From: Planctomycetaceae bacterium
GTDB taxonomy: Bacteria; Planctomycetota; Phycisphaerae; Sedimentisphaerales; UBA12454
Assembly: GCA_021371795.1 (NCBI GenBank)
Contig: JAJFVK010000016.1
Location: forward strand, 1 to 39,378
Direction: 5' to 3'
Length of the DNA: 39,378 bases
Shown here: positions 26,140 through 34,782 of the stretch, one piece after another
How positions within the stretch are numbered: the stretch's first letter is position 1
How the letters are laid out: the number at the start of each line of letters is the position of its first letter
The notes under the pieces: generated by a model
The model's input: the letters and a program-made list of their open reading frames with translations, nothing else
Told to the model about the DNA's origin: nothing
The model's database searches: none
Made by a program: the position numbers and the translations under genes

Positions 26140-27714
26140 ATGGAACGAATAAGAATTTACGATACAACTCTCCGTGATGGAATGCAGGCCGAGGGCATAA
26201 GTTTTTCGCTCGACGACAAACTGGCAATCGCAAAGCATCTCGATGCGCTCGACTTCGACTACATCGAAGGCGGCTACGCGTCCAGTAATGACAAGGAAAT
26301 GCAGTTTTTTCACGACGCTGTAAAGCTTGGCCTGAAGCGTTCGAAAATCGCCGGCTTTGGCAATACCCGCCGAGCGGACGCGACCGTTAAAGACGATATT
26401 TCACTCAACGCGATACTTGCCTGTCAGACTCCAGTCGCCACACTCGTCGGCAAAACATGGGATATGCACGTAACCGAAGTGCTGCGATGCAGCCTTGAGG
26501 ACAATATAAAACTCTGTGCCGAGTCGGTACAGTATATGAAATCCAAAGGGCTGGAAGTAATTTTCGACGCCGAGCATTTCTTCGACGGATTTAGAAAAAA
26601 TCCAGAATATTCGCTCAAGGTTCTGGCAGCGGCAATCGATGCCGGTGCGGATGTAATTTGCCTTTGCGAAACTAACGGCGGATTCCTGCCGAATGAAGTT
26701 TACGAAATAACAAAAACAGTAAAGCAGAAATTCGGCAAAGTATCAATTGGCATTCATTGTCACAATGATACCGATTGCGCGGTCGCTAATTCTCTTGCCG
26801 CGGTGCACGCAGGCGCACGACATGTTCAGGGTACAATCAACGGTCTTGGCGAACGAACCGGCAACGCGAATTTATGCACTATAATTCCAAATCTTGCCCT
26901 GAAGATGGGCTTTGAGGTTTTGAGTCCGGACAAAATCAGAATGCTGACGGAGATGTCCCGCTTCGTATCTGAAACGGCGAATCTTGCGCCTGCTTCGAAT
27001 ATGCCGTATGTCGGCGAAAGCGCGTTTGCTCACAAAGCAGGCTTGCACGTCGATGCGCTGCGGAAAAACAAAAAAACTTACGAACACATCGACCCATCGC
27101 TTGTCGGCAATGAGCGCAGGTTTTTAATTTCCGAGCTTTCCGGCAAAGCGAACATTCTTGCCAAACTCGAAAAAGCGAACATAACACAGGACCCGCACCT
27201 TGCCCGCAAAATTCTGATTGAAGTTCAGAATATGGAAAACAAAGGCTACCAGTTTGAGGCCGCCGAGGCGAGTTTCGAGCTGCTGATAAAAAAAATGATG
27301 GGCGTTTACAAACCATTTTTCACTCTCGAAAAATTTCACGTTACGGTTGAAAAAGACCTTTTCGGGAAAATGGTTAGTCAGGCGACGATAAAACTTGTCG
27401 TTGACGGCTCAACCGAGCACGTTGTTAGTGAAAGTAATGGCCCCGTTGATGCTCTGTATAGTTCGCTTTGCAAAGCGCTGAAAAGATTTTATCCCTGTGT
27501 GCTTGATATGCATCTGATTGATTACAAGGTGCGAATTGTCAACCCACAGGCCGCGACTGCTGCGATAACGAGAGTAATTATTGAAACCCGTGATAAAGAT
27601 TCGGTCTGGGGCACAGTCGGCGTTTCAGGAAATATCATCGATGCAAGCTGGCAGGCACTGGTTGACAGCGTGGAATATAAATTGCTCAAAGATGGTTTAT
27701 CTCCGCAAAAGTAA
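26140..27714 (+). CDS. cimA: (R)-citramalate synthase
   Basis: This 524-residue enzyme of the HMGL/2-isopropylmalate synthase family has the catalytic TIM barrel opening IYDTTLRDGMQAEGISFSLDD. FDAEHFFDGFRKNPEYSL is a hallmark of the long citramalate synthase type, IHCHNDTDCAVANSLAA carries metal-binding histidines, and GTINGLGERTGNAN is the glycine-rich block. A C-terminal LeuA-dimer regulatory domain spans about 385-515. It condenses pyruvate with acetyl-CoA to citramalate, the first step of threonine-independent isoleucine synthesis. Some members with this motif set are annotated as homocitrate or 2-isopropylmalate synthase, but GXGERTGNA with FDAEHFFDG favours citramalate. The Shine-Dalgarno site (GATAGGTAA) is modest. 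Confidence 0.85.
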   Translation: MERIRIYDTTLRDGMQAEGISFSLDDKLAIAKHLDALDFDYIEGGYASSNDKEMQFFHDAVKLGLKRSKIAGFGNTRRADATVKDDISLNAILACQTPVATLVGKTWDMHVTEVLRCSLEDNIKLCAESVQYMKSKGLEVIFDAEHFFDGFRKNPEYSLKVLAAAIDAGADVICLCETNGGFLPNEVYEITKTVKQKFGKVSIGIHCHNDTDCAVANSLAAVHAGARHVQGTINGLGERTGNANLCTIIPNLALKMGFEVLSPDKIRMLTEMSRFVSETANLAPASNMPYVGESAFAHKAGLHVDALRKNKKTYEHIDPSLVGNERRFLISELSGKANILAKLEKANITQDPHLARKILIEVQNMENKGYQFEAAEASFELLIKKMMGVYKPFFTLEKFHVTVEKDLFGKMVSQATIKLVVDGSTEHVVSESNGPVDALYSSLCKALKRFYPCVLDMHLIDYKVRIVNPQAATAAITRVIIETRDKDSVWGTVGVSGNIIDASWQALVDSVEYKLLKDGLSPQK

Positions 27715-27735
27715 TACAAACATAACGTTTTTGTC

Positions 27736-27765
27736 TTGAAATAGTCAAGAAATATGTTGTATTTT
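27736..27765 (+). promoter_or_regulatory. Candidate promoter for the DUF4143 ATPase
   Basis: TTGAAA (27736-27741) and TATTTT (27760-27765) are separated by 18 bases. Its start point would fall after the ATG at 27767, which supports the in-frame ATG at 27794 as the true start. Confidence 0.35.
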
Positions 27766-27793
27766 AATGATGGCATTGATAAAATACGACATT

Positions 27794-29035
27794 ATGTACA
27801 AAACGAGAGCTATTACAGACCTATTATTTAAGCTGACAAGCTATTTTCCTGTGGTTGTAATCACCGGTGCGCGGCAAGTAGGGAAAAGCACTTTTGTAAA
27901 ACATATTTTTGGCCAAAAGGCAGACTATGTTCTCCTTGATTCTTTAATAGATGTGGAGAGTGCAAGAACCGAGCCGGAGCTTTTTCTAAACAGTCATCGG
28001 CAAAAACCTCTGATATTGGATGAGATTCAATATGTACCTCAACTTGTCTCGGCGATAAAGCGAAGAATAGATGAAGACAGAAGTCCAGGCCAATACATTC
28101 TTACCGGTTCGCAGCAATGGTCGGTGATGAAATCTATTTCGGAAAGCCTGGTAGGCCGTGCGGTATTTCTTGATCTTTCTGGTTTTAGTTTACAGGAAAT
28201 TACCGGCAAGATTTCAAAACCGTGGCTGGCAGGCTGGCTTGAAAATACAAATACTTTTCTTGAAGCAGCCAAACAGAGACTTGTGCCGGATTCTTCTTTA
28301 TATGAAATTTTATGGCGTGGATTTTTGCCTGAAGCAACACTGATGCCGCTGGATTTAGTTCAAAAATTTCACGATGCTTATTTCAGGACATATATTGAAC
28401 GTGACGCAAGACAGTTTGCGGATGTTTCAGACTGGAATCTATTTGGAAGATTTATTCGTCTTGTTTTTGCGCTGACGGCACAGGAAATTAATTACAGCCA
28501 ATTGGGCAGAGAACTTGGAATTACTCCGCAAACGTCGCGCAAATGGGTGGATATCTTAAAGGCTACTTTTCAATGGTTTGAAATTCAAGCTTATTCAAAT
28601 AATGCAGTCAAAAGAATCAGCAACAAGCCTAAAGGATTTGCTTTGGATACCGGTCTTGTTTGCAGCGCACAGGCAATATCATCGCCCAATGCCGTAGCTT
28701 CACATCCGTTGTGGGGCGCTATTTTTGAAACGGCAGCAGTAAGTGAAATTGTCAAGCAGTGCTCACTTTTAAATCCGACACCTAATATTTACCACTGGAA
28801 AACACACCGCGGGGCAGAAGTTGATATAATTCTTGAAAGGGACGGAGTTTTTTATCCTATAGAAATCAAAGCCTCGGCCAGACCTTCACGCAAAGATATA
28901 AGCGGCATTCAAGCGTTCAGGAAAACTTACCCGAGTATTAAAATTGAAAAAGGATTGGTTATTGCGCCAACGGAGAAATTTATTCAAATTTCTGAAAATG
29001 ATTATGCGATACCGTGGGATTGCTGCATTAAATAA
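27794..29035 (+). CDS. AAA ATPase with DUF4143 / PD-(D/E)XK-like C-terminus
   Basis: This 413-residue protein combines an AAA_14 P-loop domain with a DUF4143 C-terminal part. Walker A is GARQVGKST (25-33), Walker B-like PLILDEIQYV, sensor-type ILTGSQQWSVM. A winged-helix-like stretch follows (NYSQLGRELGITPQTSRKWVDIL). The tail AEVDIILERDGVFYPIEIKAS fits the D...ExK nuclease-like core often seen in DUF4143. These proteins are common, often horizontally moved, and of unknown role; some sit with defence or toxin loci. The start MYKTRAITDLL at 27794 was preferred over 27767 because it matches the usual family start and the candidate promoter. The longer form would have nine extra residues. Confidence 0.85.
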   Translation: MYKTRAITDLLFKLTSYFPVVVITGARQVGKSTFVKHIFGQKADYVLLDSLIDVESARTEPELFLNSHRQKPLILDEIQYVPQLVSAIKRRIDEDRSPGQYILTGSQQWSVMKSISESLVGRAVFLDLSGFSLQEITGKISKPWLAGWLENTNTFLEAAKQRLVPDSSLYEILWRGFLPEATLMPLDLVQKFHDAYFRTYIERDARQFADVSDWNLFGRFIRLVFALTAQEINYSQLGRELGITPQTSRKWVDILKATFQWFEIQAYSNNAVKRISNKPKGFALDTGLVCSAQAISSPNAVASHPLWGAIFETAAVSEIVKQCSLLNPTPNIYHWKTHRGAEVDIILERDGVFYPIEIKASARPSRKDISGIQAFRKTYPSIKIEKGLVIAPTEKFIQISENDYAIPWDCCIK

Positions 29036-29047
29036 AATGTTAACAGA

Positions 29048-29230
29048 CTAACTTTTCTTTTTGCGTTTATTCACAATCAGAAAAACTATAATCAACAAGA
29101 TTATCAGCAGGAATATCCATTTTGTATCTGGCGACATAAAAAGTGCGCCAAACAATGCAATCGTTGACGGAATGGCAAACATCAGAAGCATTCCGATTAA
29201 ATCATTTTTGCCATTGAATCTTACCGGCAT
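29048..29230 (-). CDS. Small two-helix membrane protein behind dnaE
   Basis: This 60-residue protein has two membrane helices (about 11-31 and 37-54) and a basic tail (NKRKKKS). The ATG at 29230 lies three bases after the dnaE stop, and GAGG inside the end of dnaE gives a good ribosome binding site, so it is translationally linked to dnaE. No family is recognised. It converges with the DUF4143 gene, ending 12 bases from it, with no clear terminator between. Confidence 0.65.
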   Translation of the reverse strand: MPVRFNGKNDLIGMLLMFAIPSTIALFGALFMSPDTKWIFLLIILLIIVFLIVNKRKKKS

Positions 29231-29233
29231 TTT

Positions 29234-32200
29234 TTACCTCAACTGAAAATTTTCTGTTCCCACAAGGTTTTCCATCTGTCTGCAAAAATCCGTTGTTGGA
29301 TTTACTGACAAACTTTTGCCCGCCATTGTTTTCACTTTAACGCCGCTGATTGTTTTGATTGTAATATAAACCGGGCTTCTGCCGCGATGTGCTGCGCAGA
29401 TGTGTTTGAGCGATGCGATTTTTTCTTTCGTTGCCGCGATTTCTTCGATAAGAATACTAACGCTGCGATTTGCCGCGATTTTCGTTGGTGCGTGTTCGAG
29501 GTCAATCAACTCTTCGCAAATAATCTGCGGCGTTTCTCTGGTCAAATCAACTTTGCCGCGTACGAACAGAATCCTATCGACCGTCAGCATACCCCCGAAT
29601 ACCGCAAAGCAATCCGACCACATCACAACCTCGCAGCTTCCCTGCAAATCGGCAAGTGTAAAGACCGCCATTTTCGCCCCGGCGTTTCGTCCGTTGCGTG
29701 TGATAATACTGCGAATCTTCTGCACCATTCCGCCGATAATTGCCGGCTTGCCTGACGAATCGTTTTTTAAATGCGAAGTGTTCATCGTGCTGTAAACGCT
29801 AATCATATCGGCGTGTTCGCTTAGCGGATTTTTCGTAACATAAAGTCCGAGCACTTCTTTTTCGTAAGTCAGCATTTGTGTTTCGGGCCAGGCCGGCACA
29901 TCAGGCAGCTTCAAATGGTCTTTGGCGTAATCTTTTTTCATCTCGGCCGATTCGAACAATCCCATCTGTCCGTTTGCTTTATCGTTTTGCATATTTGCGC
30001 CGGCTTTCATTCCTATTTCAAGACCGGCCATCATTTGCGCTCTGCTTCCGCCCAAATCGTCGAACGCGCCGGCTTTAATCAGCGATTCGATAACCTGTTT
30101 GTTGACTAACCGCAAATCCACATTTTCGCAGAAGTGAAACAGACTGTGAAATTGTCCGATATTTTCACGCGCAGCTATAATCTGCTCGACGGCCTTGTCG
30201 CCGACACCTTTAACCGCCGCAAGACCGAATCTAATCAGTCCGGAGTTTTGTTTTGTCTCATGCTGCTGCTGATAAATCACTGTAAAGTTGATGAAGCTTT
30301 CGTTTATATTCGGCGGGGCAACTTCAATTCCCATTCTCCTGCACTCGCCGATATATTCAGCGACTCTTTCGGCGTCACCTCGTTCATAAGTTAAAAGCGA
30401 GGCCATAAATTCAATCGGCCAATACGCTTTCAGATACGCGGTTTGAAATGCGATAAACGAATATCTTGTAGCGTGACTTTTATTAAAGCCGTAGCCTGCG
30501 AACCGTTCGATAAGCTCGAAAATATCGTCTGCCTGCCGCTGACTCAATCCCTTTTCGCCGCAGCCTTTTAGGAACTGTTCTTTCTGTTTTGAAATTGTAT
30601 CGGCCTGTTTTTTACTGATAGCCTTAATCAGCGTATACGCCTGCCGCAGGGGAATATCGCCCAGCCTATTGCAGATACGCATAACCTGTTCCTGATAGAC
30701 CATAATGCCGAAGGTTTCTTCGAGCACTTCGCGCATAATCTGATGCGGCACTTCCCACTTTGCTCCGTGTTTGCGGTCGATGAAATCACCGATAAGCGCC
30801 ATCGGGCCCGGCCTGTAAAGCGCGTTCGCCGCGATGAGGTCTTCGATTCGGTCGGGCTTGAGCCGCATAAGCAAATCCTGCATACCGCCGGATTCAAACT
30901 GGAATATGCCTTTTGTTTTGCCCGATGCGAAAATCTCAAAAACCTTATGGTCGTTGAGTTCAATTTTTTCGATATCGATTTTTACGCCGTGCGTCGATTC
31001 TACGAGGTCGATTGTATGCTGAATAACAGACAGCGTCCGCAATCCGAGAAAATCCATTTTCAGCAAGCCAATTTTGTCAACCAGCGGCCCTTCATACTGT
31101 GTTACAATATCGCTCGATTTCGGATCGCGATACAATGGCACAAAATTTGTCAGCGGCTCATCAGCGATAACAACGCCGCAGGCGTGCACCGATGCGTGTC
31201 GCGCAAGGCCTTCAAGTTTTTTGCCGATTTCAATTACATTTCTTGCCGCGGGATTATTATCATAAGCGGCTTTTAAATCCGGCTCCTGTACTATCGCTTC
31301 TTCGAGTGTAATATTCAAAGTCGCCGGCACTAACTTCGCCAGCTTGTCCGCTTCGGCCAGCGGCAAATCCAAAACTCTGCCGACGTCTCGAAGAACTCCG
31401 CGAGCTTTCATTGTTCCGAAAGTTATAATCTGCGCGATATGGCCGTATTTGCTGCGGACGTATTCGAGAACCTTCGCGCGTCCGTCCTGGCAGATGTCAA
31501 TATCAATATCAGGCATTTCGTTTCGTTCAGGGTCCATAAACCGCTCGAACAGCAAATCGTATCGAATCGGGTCAACATTGCACAGCCCCAGACAATAACC
31601 GACGACCGTGCCGACGCCGCTTCCTCTTGCGCCGGTCGGAATATTATTTTCAGCAGCGAATCTGCAAAAGTCCCAAACGATTAGAAAGTAACTGGAAAAT
31701 CCCTTGCTCTCGATGACTTTTAATTCGTGGTCGAGCCTTTGTTTTATTTCAGGCGTAATTTCGCCGTAGCGTTTTTTCGCGCCTTCGTAGCAGAGTTTAA
31801 TGAGGAATTTCTCCGGCTTGCTTCCATCAGCCGGCTTGAAACTTGGTGCGTGTCTTGTCTTTGTATCGATTTCGACATTGCATCGTTCTGCGACGAGTAC
31901 CGTATTATCGCACGCTTCGGGAACATCAGCGAACATCTCGCGCATTTCCTGATTAGTCTTTACATAAACATCTTTCGGATAATGCAGTCTGCCTTCTTCG
32001 TTGACTTTCTTGCCGGTACTGATGCAGGTAAGCGCATCGTGCGCTTCATAGTCTTCGGCGTTGAGAAAATGGCAATCGTTCGTCGCAAGCAGCGGCAGCC
32101 CCATCTTTTTTGCCAAATCGATAATCGCGCCCCGCACATGCGGCACGTCGGTCGGCTCGTGTTCCTGAACCTCCATAAAGAATCGATTGTCGCCGAAGAT

Positions 32201-32701
32201 TTTTAGATATTCTTCAACAACGCGTTTCGCTGCGTCCATATCCTGCCGTGCGAGCATTACATTGATTTCGCCTTTAAGACATGCAGATGCGCAAATTAAT
32301 CCTTCGTTGTATTCAGCCAGAACTTCCTTATCGATGCGGGGCCGATAGTAAAAGCCTTCGGTGTAGCCGATACTCGAAAGTTTGAGCAGATTTTTGTAGC
32401 CGGTATTGTTTTCAGCCAGCAATACAAGATGATAAGCCGCGTCGGAGATAGACGATTTATTTTTGTTATGTCTGCTGTCAGGTGCGATATATGCTTCGAT
32501 ACCGATGATTGGTTTTACATGCGCAGCTTTTGCCGAGAGGTAAAAATCGACAGCACCGAACATATTTCCGTGGTCTGTGATGGCAACCGCTGTTTGTCCG
32601 TCCGCCAGACACCTGGCAAAGAGTTTTTTTGGTATAATCGCTCCATCCAACAGCGAATACTGTGTGTGTAAATGTAAATGACTAAATCCTTTATCCGCCA
32701 T
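29234..32701 (-). CDS. dnaE: DNA polymerase III subunit alpha
   Basis: This 1155-residue replicative polymerase of the DnaE1 type opens with a PHP domain whose metal ligands look intact: HLHLHTQYSLLDG, ITDHGN, GIEAY, HLVLL, CLKGE and NDCHF. The palm aspartates are in PDIDIDICQ and KMDFLGL. The fingers, a helix-hairpin-helix region (GLAAVKGVGDKA) and a C-terminal OB fold (AVFTLADLQGSCEVVMW) follow in usual order. An intact PHP site suggests manganese/zinc-dependent proofreading, which E. coli DnaE has lost. The start has AGGAATT upstream. It is followed by a small membrane protein in the same transcript. Confidence 0.96.
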   Translation of the reverse strand: MADKGFSHLHLHTQYSLLDGAIIPKKLFARCLADGQTAVAITDHGNMFGAVDFYLSAKAAHVKPIIGIEAYIAPDSRHNKNKSSISDAAYHLVLLAENNTGYKNLLKLSSIGYTEGFYYRPRIDKEVLAEYNEGLICASACLKGEINVMLARQDMDAAKRVVEEYLKIFGDNRFFMEVQEHEPTDVPHVRGAIIDLAKKMGLPLLATNDCHFLNAEDYEAHDALTCISTGKKVNEEGRLHYPKDVYVKTNQEMREMFADVPEACDNTVLVAERCNVEIDTKTRHAPSFKPADGSKPEKFLIKLCYEGAKKRYGEITPEIKQRLDHELKVIESKGFSSYFLIVWDFCRFAAENNIPTGARGSGVGTVVGYCLGLCNVDPIRYDLLFERFMDPERNEMPDIDIDICQDGRAKVLEYVRSKYGHIAQIITFGTMKARGVLRDVGRVLDLPLAEADKLAKLVPATLNITLEEAIVQEPDLKAAYDNNPAARNVIEIGKKLEGLARHASVHACGVVIADEPLTNFVPLYRDPKSSDIVTQYEGPLVDKIGLLKMDFLGLRTLSVIQHTIDLVESTHGVKIDIEKIELNDHKVFEIFASGKTKGIFQFESGGMQDLLMRLKPDRIEDLIAANALYRPGPMALIGDFIDRKHGAKWEVPHQIMREVLEETFGIMVYQEQVMRICNRLGDIPLRQAYTLIKAISKKQADTISKQKEQFLKGCGEKGLSQRQADDIFELIERFAGYGFNKSHATRYSFIAFQTAYLKAYWPIEFMASLLTYERGDAERVAEYIGECRRMGIEVAPPNINESFINFTVIYQQQHETKQNSGLIRFGLAAVKGVGDKAVEQIIAARENIGQFHSLFHFCENVDLRLVNKQVIESLIKAGAFDDLGGSRAQMMAGLEIGMKAGANMQNDKANGQMGLFESAEMKKDYAKDHLKLPDVPAWPETQMLTYEKEVLGLYVTKNPLSEHADMISVYSTMNTSHLKNDSSGKPAIIGGMVQKIRSIITRNGRNAGAKMAVFTLADLQGSCEVVMWSDCFAVFGGMLTVDRILFVRGKVDLTRETPQIICEELIDLEHAPTKIAANRSVSILIEEIAATKEKIASLKHICAAHRGRSPVYITIKTISGVKVKTMAGKSLSVNPTTDFCRQMENLVGTENFQLR

Positions 32702-33168
32702 ATTTTATAATTCCTGTGCGACTTCCAGACAGACCAAAATTTTTATTTTGGGCGGGAATCCGCATTAAATTTCTGATAACCGGAAGTATTGATACACATT
32801 TCTTATACCAACGGGCTTAAATAACTGCGTTCGTAATTCGCGGCTTAGCGAAGCCGGCGTAATGACTTACCAATCGTTCGACGCGCAATTAAAAAATACC
32901 TGTGGTATTGCTTCCTTAACCTTTTGTATTCTGTCTTGGCTATTATAAGACCAGACCGTGAATTTTCAATTTTCAATATTAAATTTTAAATTTAAATATG
33001 TGTCGCCATCTGGATTTCCGTGTTGTTTTTTGTAAACATTTTTTTAAGTTCGATATTTCAAACACCTTAGAGCCGATAAAAAATGCGATTTCAGTAGTGT
33101 TTTTGGATAGTACGTTGTCTTTTTTCAACACACTGATAAAGTTTAGCATTATAGTTAATCTGCATAAA
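32702..33168. other. Long gene-free region upstream of dnaE
   Basis: No convincing gene. It holds a 7-bp hairpin CCAAAAT / ATTTTGG (32734-32751), another CGGCTT-AGCG-AAGCCG (32841-32856), and an AT-rich block of the repeat family (AATTTTCAATTTTCAATATT then AAATTTTAAATTTAAATATG) at about 32961-33000. An open frame at 32998-33321 has no ribosome binding site and low-complexity composition, so it is not called. Confidence 0.5.
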
Positions 33169-33198
33169 TTATCTTATAAGGCGTTAAGTTTATATTAT
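33169..33198 (+). promoter_or_regulatory. Candidate promoter for the structured RNA
   Basis: TTATCT (33169-33174) with TATATTAT (33191-33198) gives a 16- to 18-base spacer depending on register. The -10 box is good and the -35 box weak. Transcription would begin near 33205. Confidence 0.3.
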
Positions 33199-33204
33199 AT
33201 ATGC

Positions 33205-33435
33205 GTTTGTGAATATGGGGACTATGTTTGTTGTGAACTCAAAACGCCTGGCACGAGCTTTGCTCTCAGTAACGGTTATGTTGCATGGTGGGCGACTGCT
33301 TCGGTTTTCCCAGGAGGATGAAGAAGTGGAAGTGCCCGCCTGTGTACGCAATCAGAGCTAAACCTATAAACTTTGAGCTCTGTCTAAATATGCGTTGGTT
33401 CTGGAGCTGGCCAGGAGGAGGCAGCTCCTTTTTTT
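33205..33435 (+). ncRNA. Probable structured RNA or long regulatory leader, unidentified
   Basis: About 230 bases have no plausible frame but nested complementary segments. CTCAAA (33238-33243) pairs with TTTGAG (33372-33377), TTGC (33281-33284) with GCAA (33348-33351), and GGTGGGC (33287-33293) with GCCCGCC (33334-33340). A local hairpin GAGC-TTT-GCTC lies at 33255-33265. Together they make one rod about 140 bases long, ending in an intrinsic terminator. The base composition is richer in GC than the flanks. It could be a free-standing small RNA (6S-like rods have this outline) or a leader with attenuator controlling the lipoprotein gene that begins 53 bases after the T tract. I tested it by eye against tmRNA, SRP, RNase P and common riboswitch motifs and did not recognise it. 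Confidence 0.5.
33403..33435 (+). terminator. Strong intrinsic terminator
   Basis: GGAGCTG (33403-33409) pairs perfectly with CAGCTCC (33422-33428) and is followed by seven T. It lies between the structured RNA and the lipoprotein gene. Confidence 0.88.
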
Positions 33436-33487
33436 ATGCGCAGTTTTTTAGAAGCCTCCCAGTATTACTCACTTAAAGGTCAGAATT

Positions 33488-34195
33488 ATGGCAGATCTCA
33501 ATAGATGTTCAGTGAAATACTTTATATTAATGCTGATATTCATGCCGTTTTGGTCTGGATGTGTCAGGTCAACGATGTTGGATGCAAATGCTAAGAAGCT
33601 TGACCTGACAAAGAGATCCATCGCCCTGATGAGAGTTAAAGTGTCCAATGAATACAAGCCGGAATATCAGCCGTTCCTGCGCACGGCAATGTTGATGACA
33701 AAAGGCGGATATGCTGACTTTAAAATTAAATCTTCAGCTTTGCTGGTTAAAGAAGAAAAAAAATACAATGAATATTTGGTGACTGTGGATGTGCCTCCAG
33801 GAAAGTATTTGATGGAAAGCATGGTAGGGGAGGTGATGACGCTTGTTCCTCCGATAGATGCTACCAGTGTTATGATTCCTTGCGTGCCTTTTGAGCTGAA
33901 ACCCAATGAGATAGTATATCTGGGCAAAATTGAAGGCAGAATACATAAAAGATTAAATGACAAAGAATTGCGGGCAGGAATTGTTATTCCTTTGGTTGAC
34001 CAGATGGTAGCGGGGTTTTCGACTGGTACCTATGATATTTCTGTTTTTGATAATTACTCGGCTGACATTCCGCTTTTTATTCAAAAATACCCAATACTGA
34101 AAAATTATACGATTAAGAAGGCTGTACCGCATACTTATAAGCAGCCGAAAACTGTGGCGGATATCAAAAATTTTAAAAAGCTGTACTTTAAGTAA
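33488..34195 (+). CDS. Hypothetical lipoprotein
   Basis: This 235-residue protein has a lipoprotein signal: charged start, hydrophobic YFILMLIFMPF, then WSGC with the lipid-carrying cysteine near residue 25. The mature part is mostly beta (KYNEYLVTVDVPPGKYLMES, FELKPNEIVYLGKIEG), suggesting a carboxypeptidase-regulatory-like or Ig-like fold. PPGKY and YLGKIEG resemble lipoproteins of the DUF2846 type, but this is loose. No function is proposed. ATG at 33488 has only a weak AAAGG site. Its transcription may depend on read-through of the terminator at 33403-33435. Confidence 0.72.
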   Translation: MADLNRCSVKYFILMLIFMPFWSGCVRSTMLDANAKKLDLTKRSIALMRVKVSNEYKPEYQPFLRTAMLMTKGGYADFKIKSSALLVKEEKKYNEYLVTVDVPPGKYLMESMVGEVMTLVPPIDATSVMIPCVPFELKPNEIVYLGKIEGRIHKRLNDKELRAGIVIPLVDQMVAGFSTGTYDISVFDNYSADIPLFIQKYPILKNYTIKKAVPHTYKQPKTVADIKNFKKLYFK

Positions 34196-34224
34196 TCGTA
34201 TGAGTTGATTCAGGTAGTTTTAAA

Positions 34225-34297
34225 TGGGCGATACTGGACTCGAACCAGTGACCCGCTGATTAAGAATCAGCTGCTCTACCAACTGAGCTAATCGCCC
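34225..34297 (-). tRNA. tRNA-Lys (anticodon CTT)
   Basis: Read on the minus strand it starts GGGCGATTAGCTCAGTTGG and ends with an acceptor arm pairing GGGCGAT / ATCGCCC. The anticodon stem GCTGA/TCAGC holds the loop TTCTTAA, giving CTT for AAG codons. The T arm is CTGGTTCGAGTCCAG. The discriminator base is A and CCA is not encoded. It is 73 bases long and stands alone between the lipoprotein gene and an empty region. Confidence 0.96.
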
Positions 34298-34543
34298 TAA
34301 ATAGCACCTAAACAAAGACTTATAGCTTGTAAATCCATTCTAAAGTCAATGACTACAACCGTTTTGGGGTTATATTTGATTGCTAATGAATCCATTTCAA
34401 TTAGCAAGTTGTAACTGATGTTATTATTCGTGTTATAAAAAAACGTTAGAAAATGTAACATACAGTCAGGTAAATTTTCGCCAACTTTACACCCAATGAG
34501 CCAATTTTGCAAGAAAATTAGAGGTAAGTTATATTACTTTTGA
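34298..34543. other. Gene-free AT-rich region next to tRNA-Lys
   Basis: No convincing gene. A minus-strand open frame (34297-34512) ends inside the tRNA and lacks a good start site. No attachment-site duplication of the tRNA end was seen in the window. Confidence 0.4.
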
Positions 34544-34705
34544 AACGACAAAAAACTTGCCCTGCAAAAGTATTTAGAACAGGCGGCTTACTTATATGAT
34601 GGTTCAAACATTACCCCCGGAAATAAAGACAAAGATATTTCTATCAAATGCCTCTGCAATCTCTTCTTAAAAATCAACTATCAAGAGTGGATGGCGGTGA
34701 TTTGA
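34544..34705 (+). pseudogene. Possible gene remnant
   Basis: 53 open codons run between a TGA (34541) and a TGA (34703) with no usable start. The peptide looks protein-like (LALQKYLEQAAYLYDGSNI then KDKDISIKCLCNLFLKINYQ). It may be the tail of a lost gene. No family is recognised, and chance cannot be excluded at this length. Confidence 0.3.
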
Positions 34706-34782
34706 CGCCGCGATATTATTCTGATCAGATTTGCGTTTAAGGCTGCAGATACATAGCAAATAAAAGCCGTATTTTTTTTACA

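Noticed and set aside
32998-33321. Plus-strand open frame of 107 codons upstream of the structured RNA
   Set aside because: It has no ribosome binding site, low-complexity Phe/Leu/Ser content, and runs through the likely promoter and RNA pairing region.
33285-33476. Open frame of 63 codons spanning the terminator at 33403-33435
   Set aside because: It reads straight through a perfect terminator and its AGGAGG lies with no spacing before an internal ATG. The pairing pattern fits an RNA better.
34297-34512. Minus-strand open frame of 71 codons ending in tRNA-Lys
   Set aside because: Its stop lies in the tRNA gene, and there is no ribosome binding site or recognisable motif.
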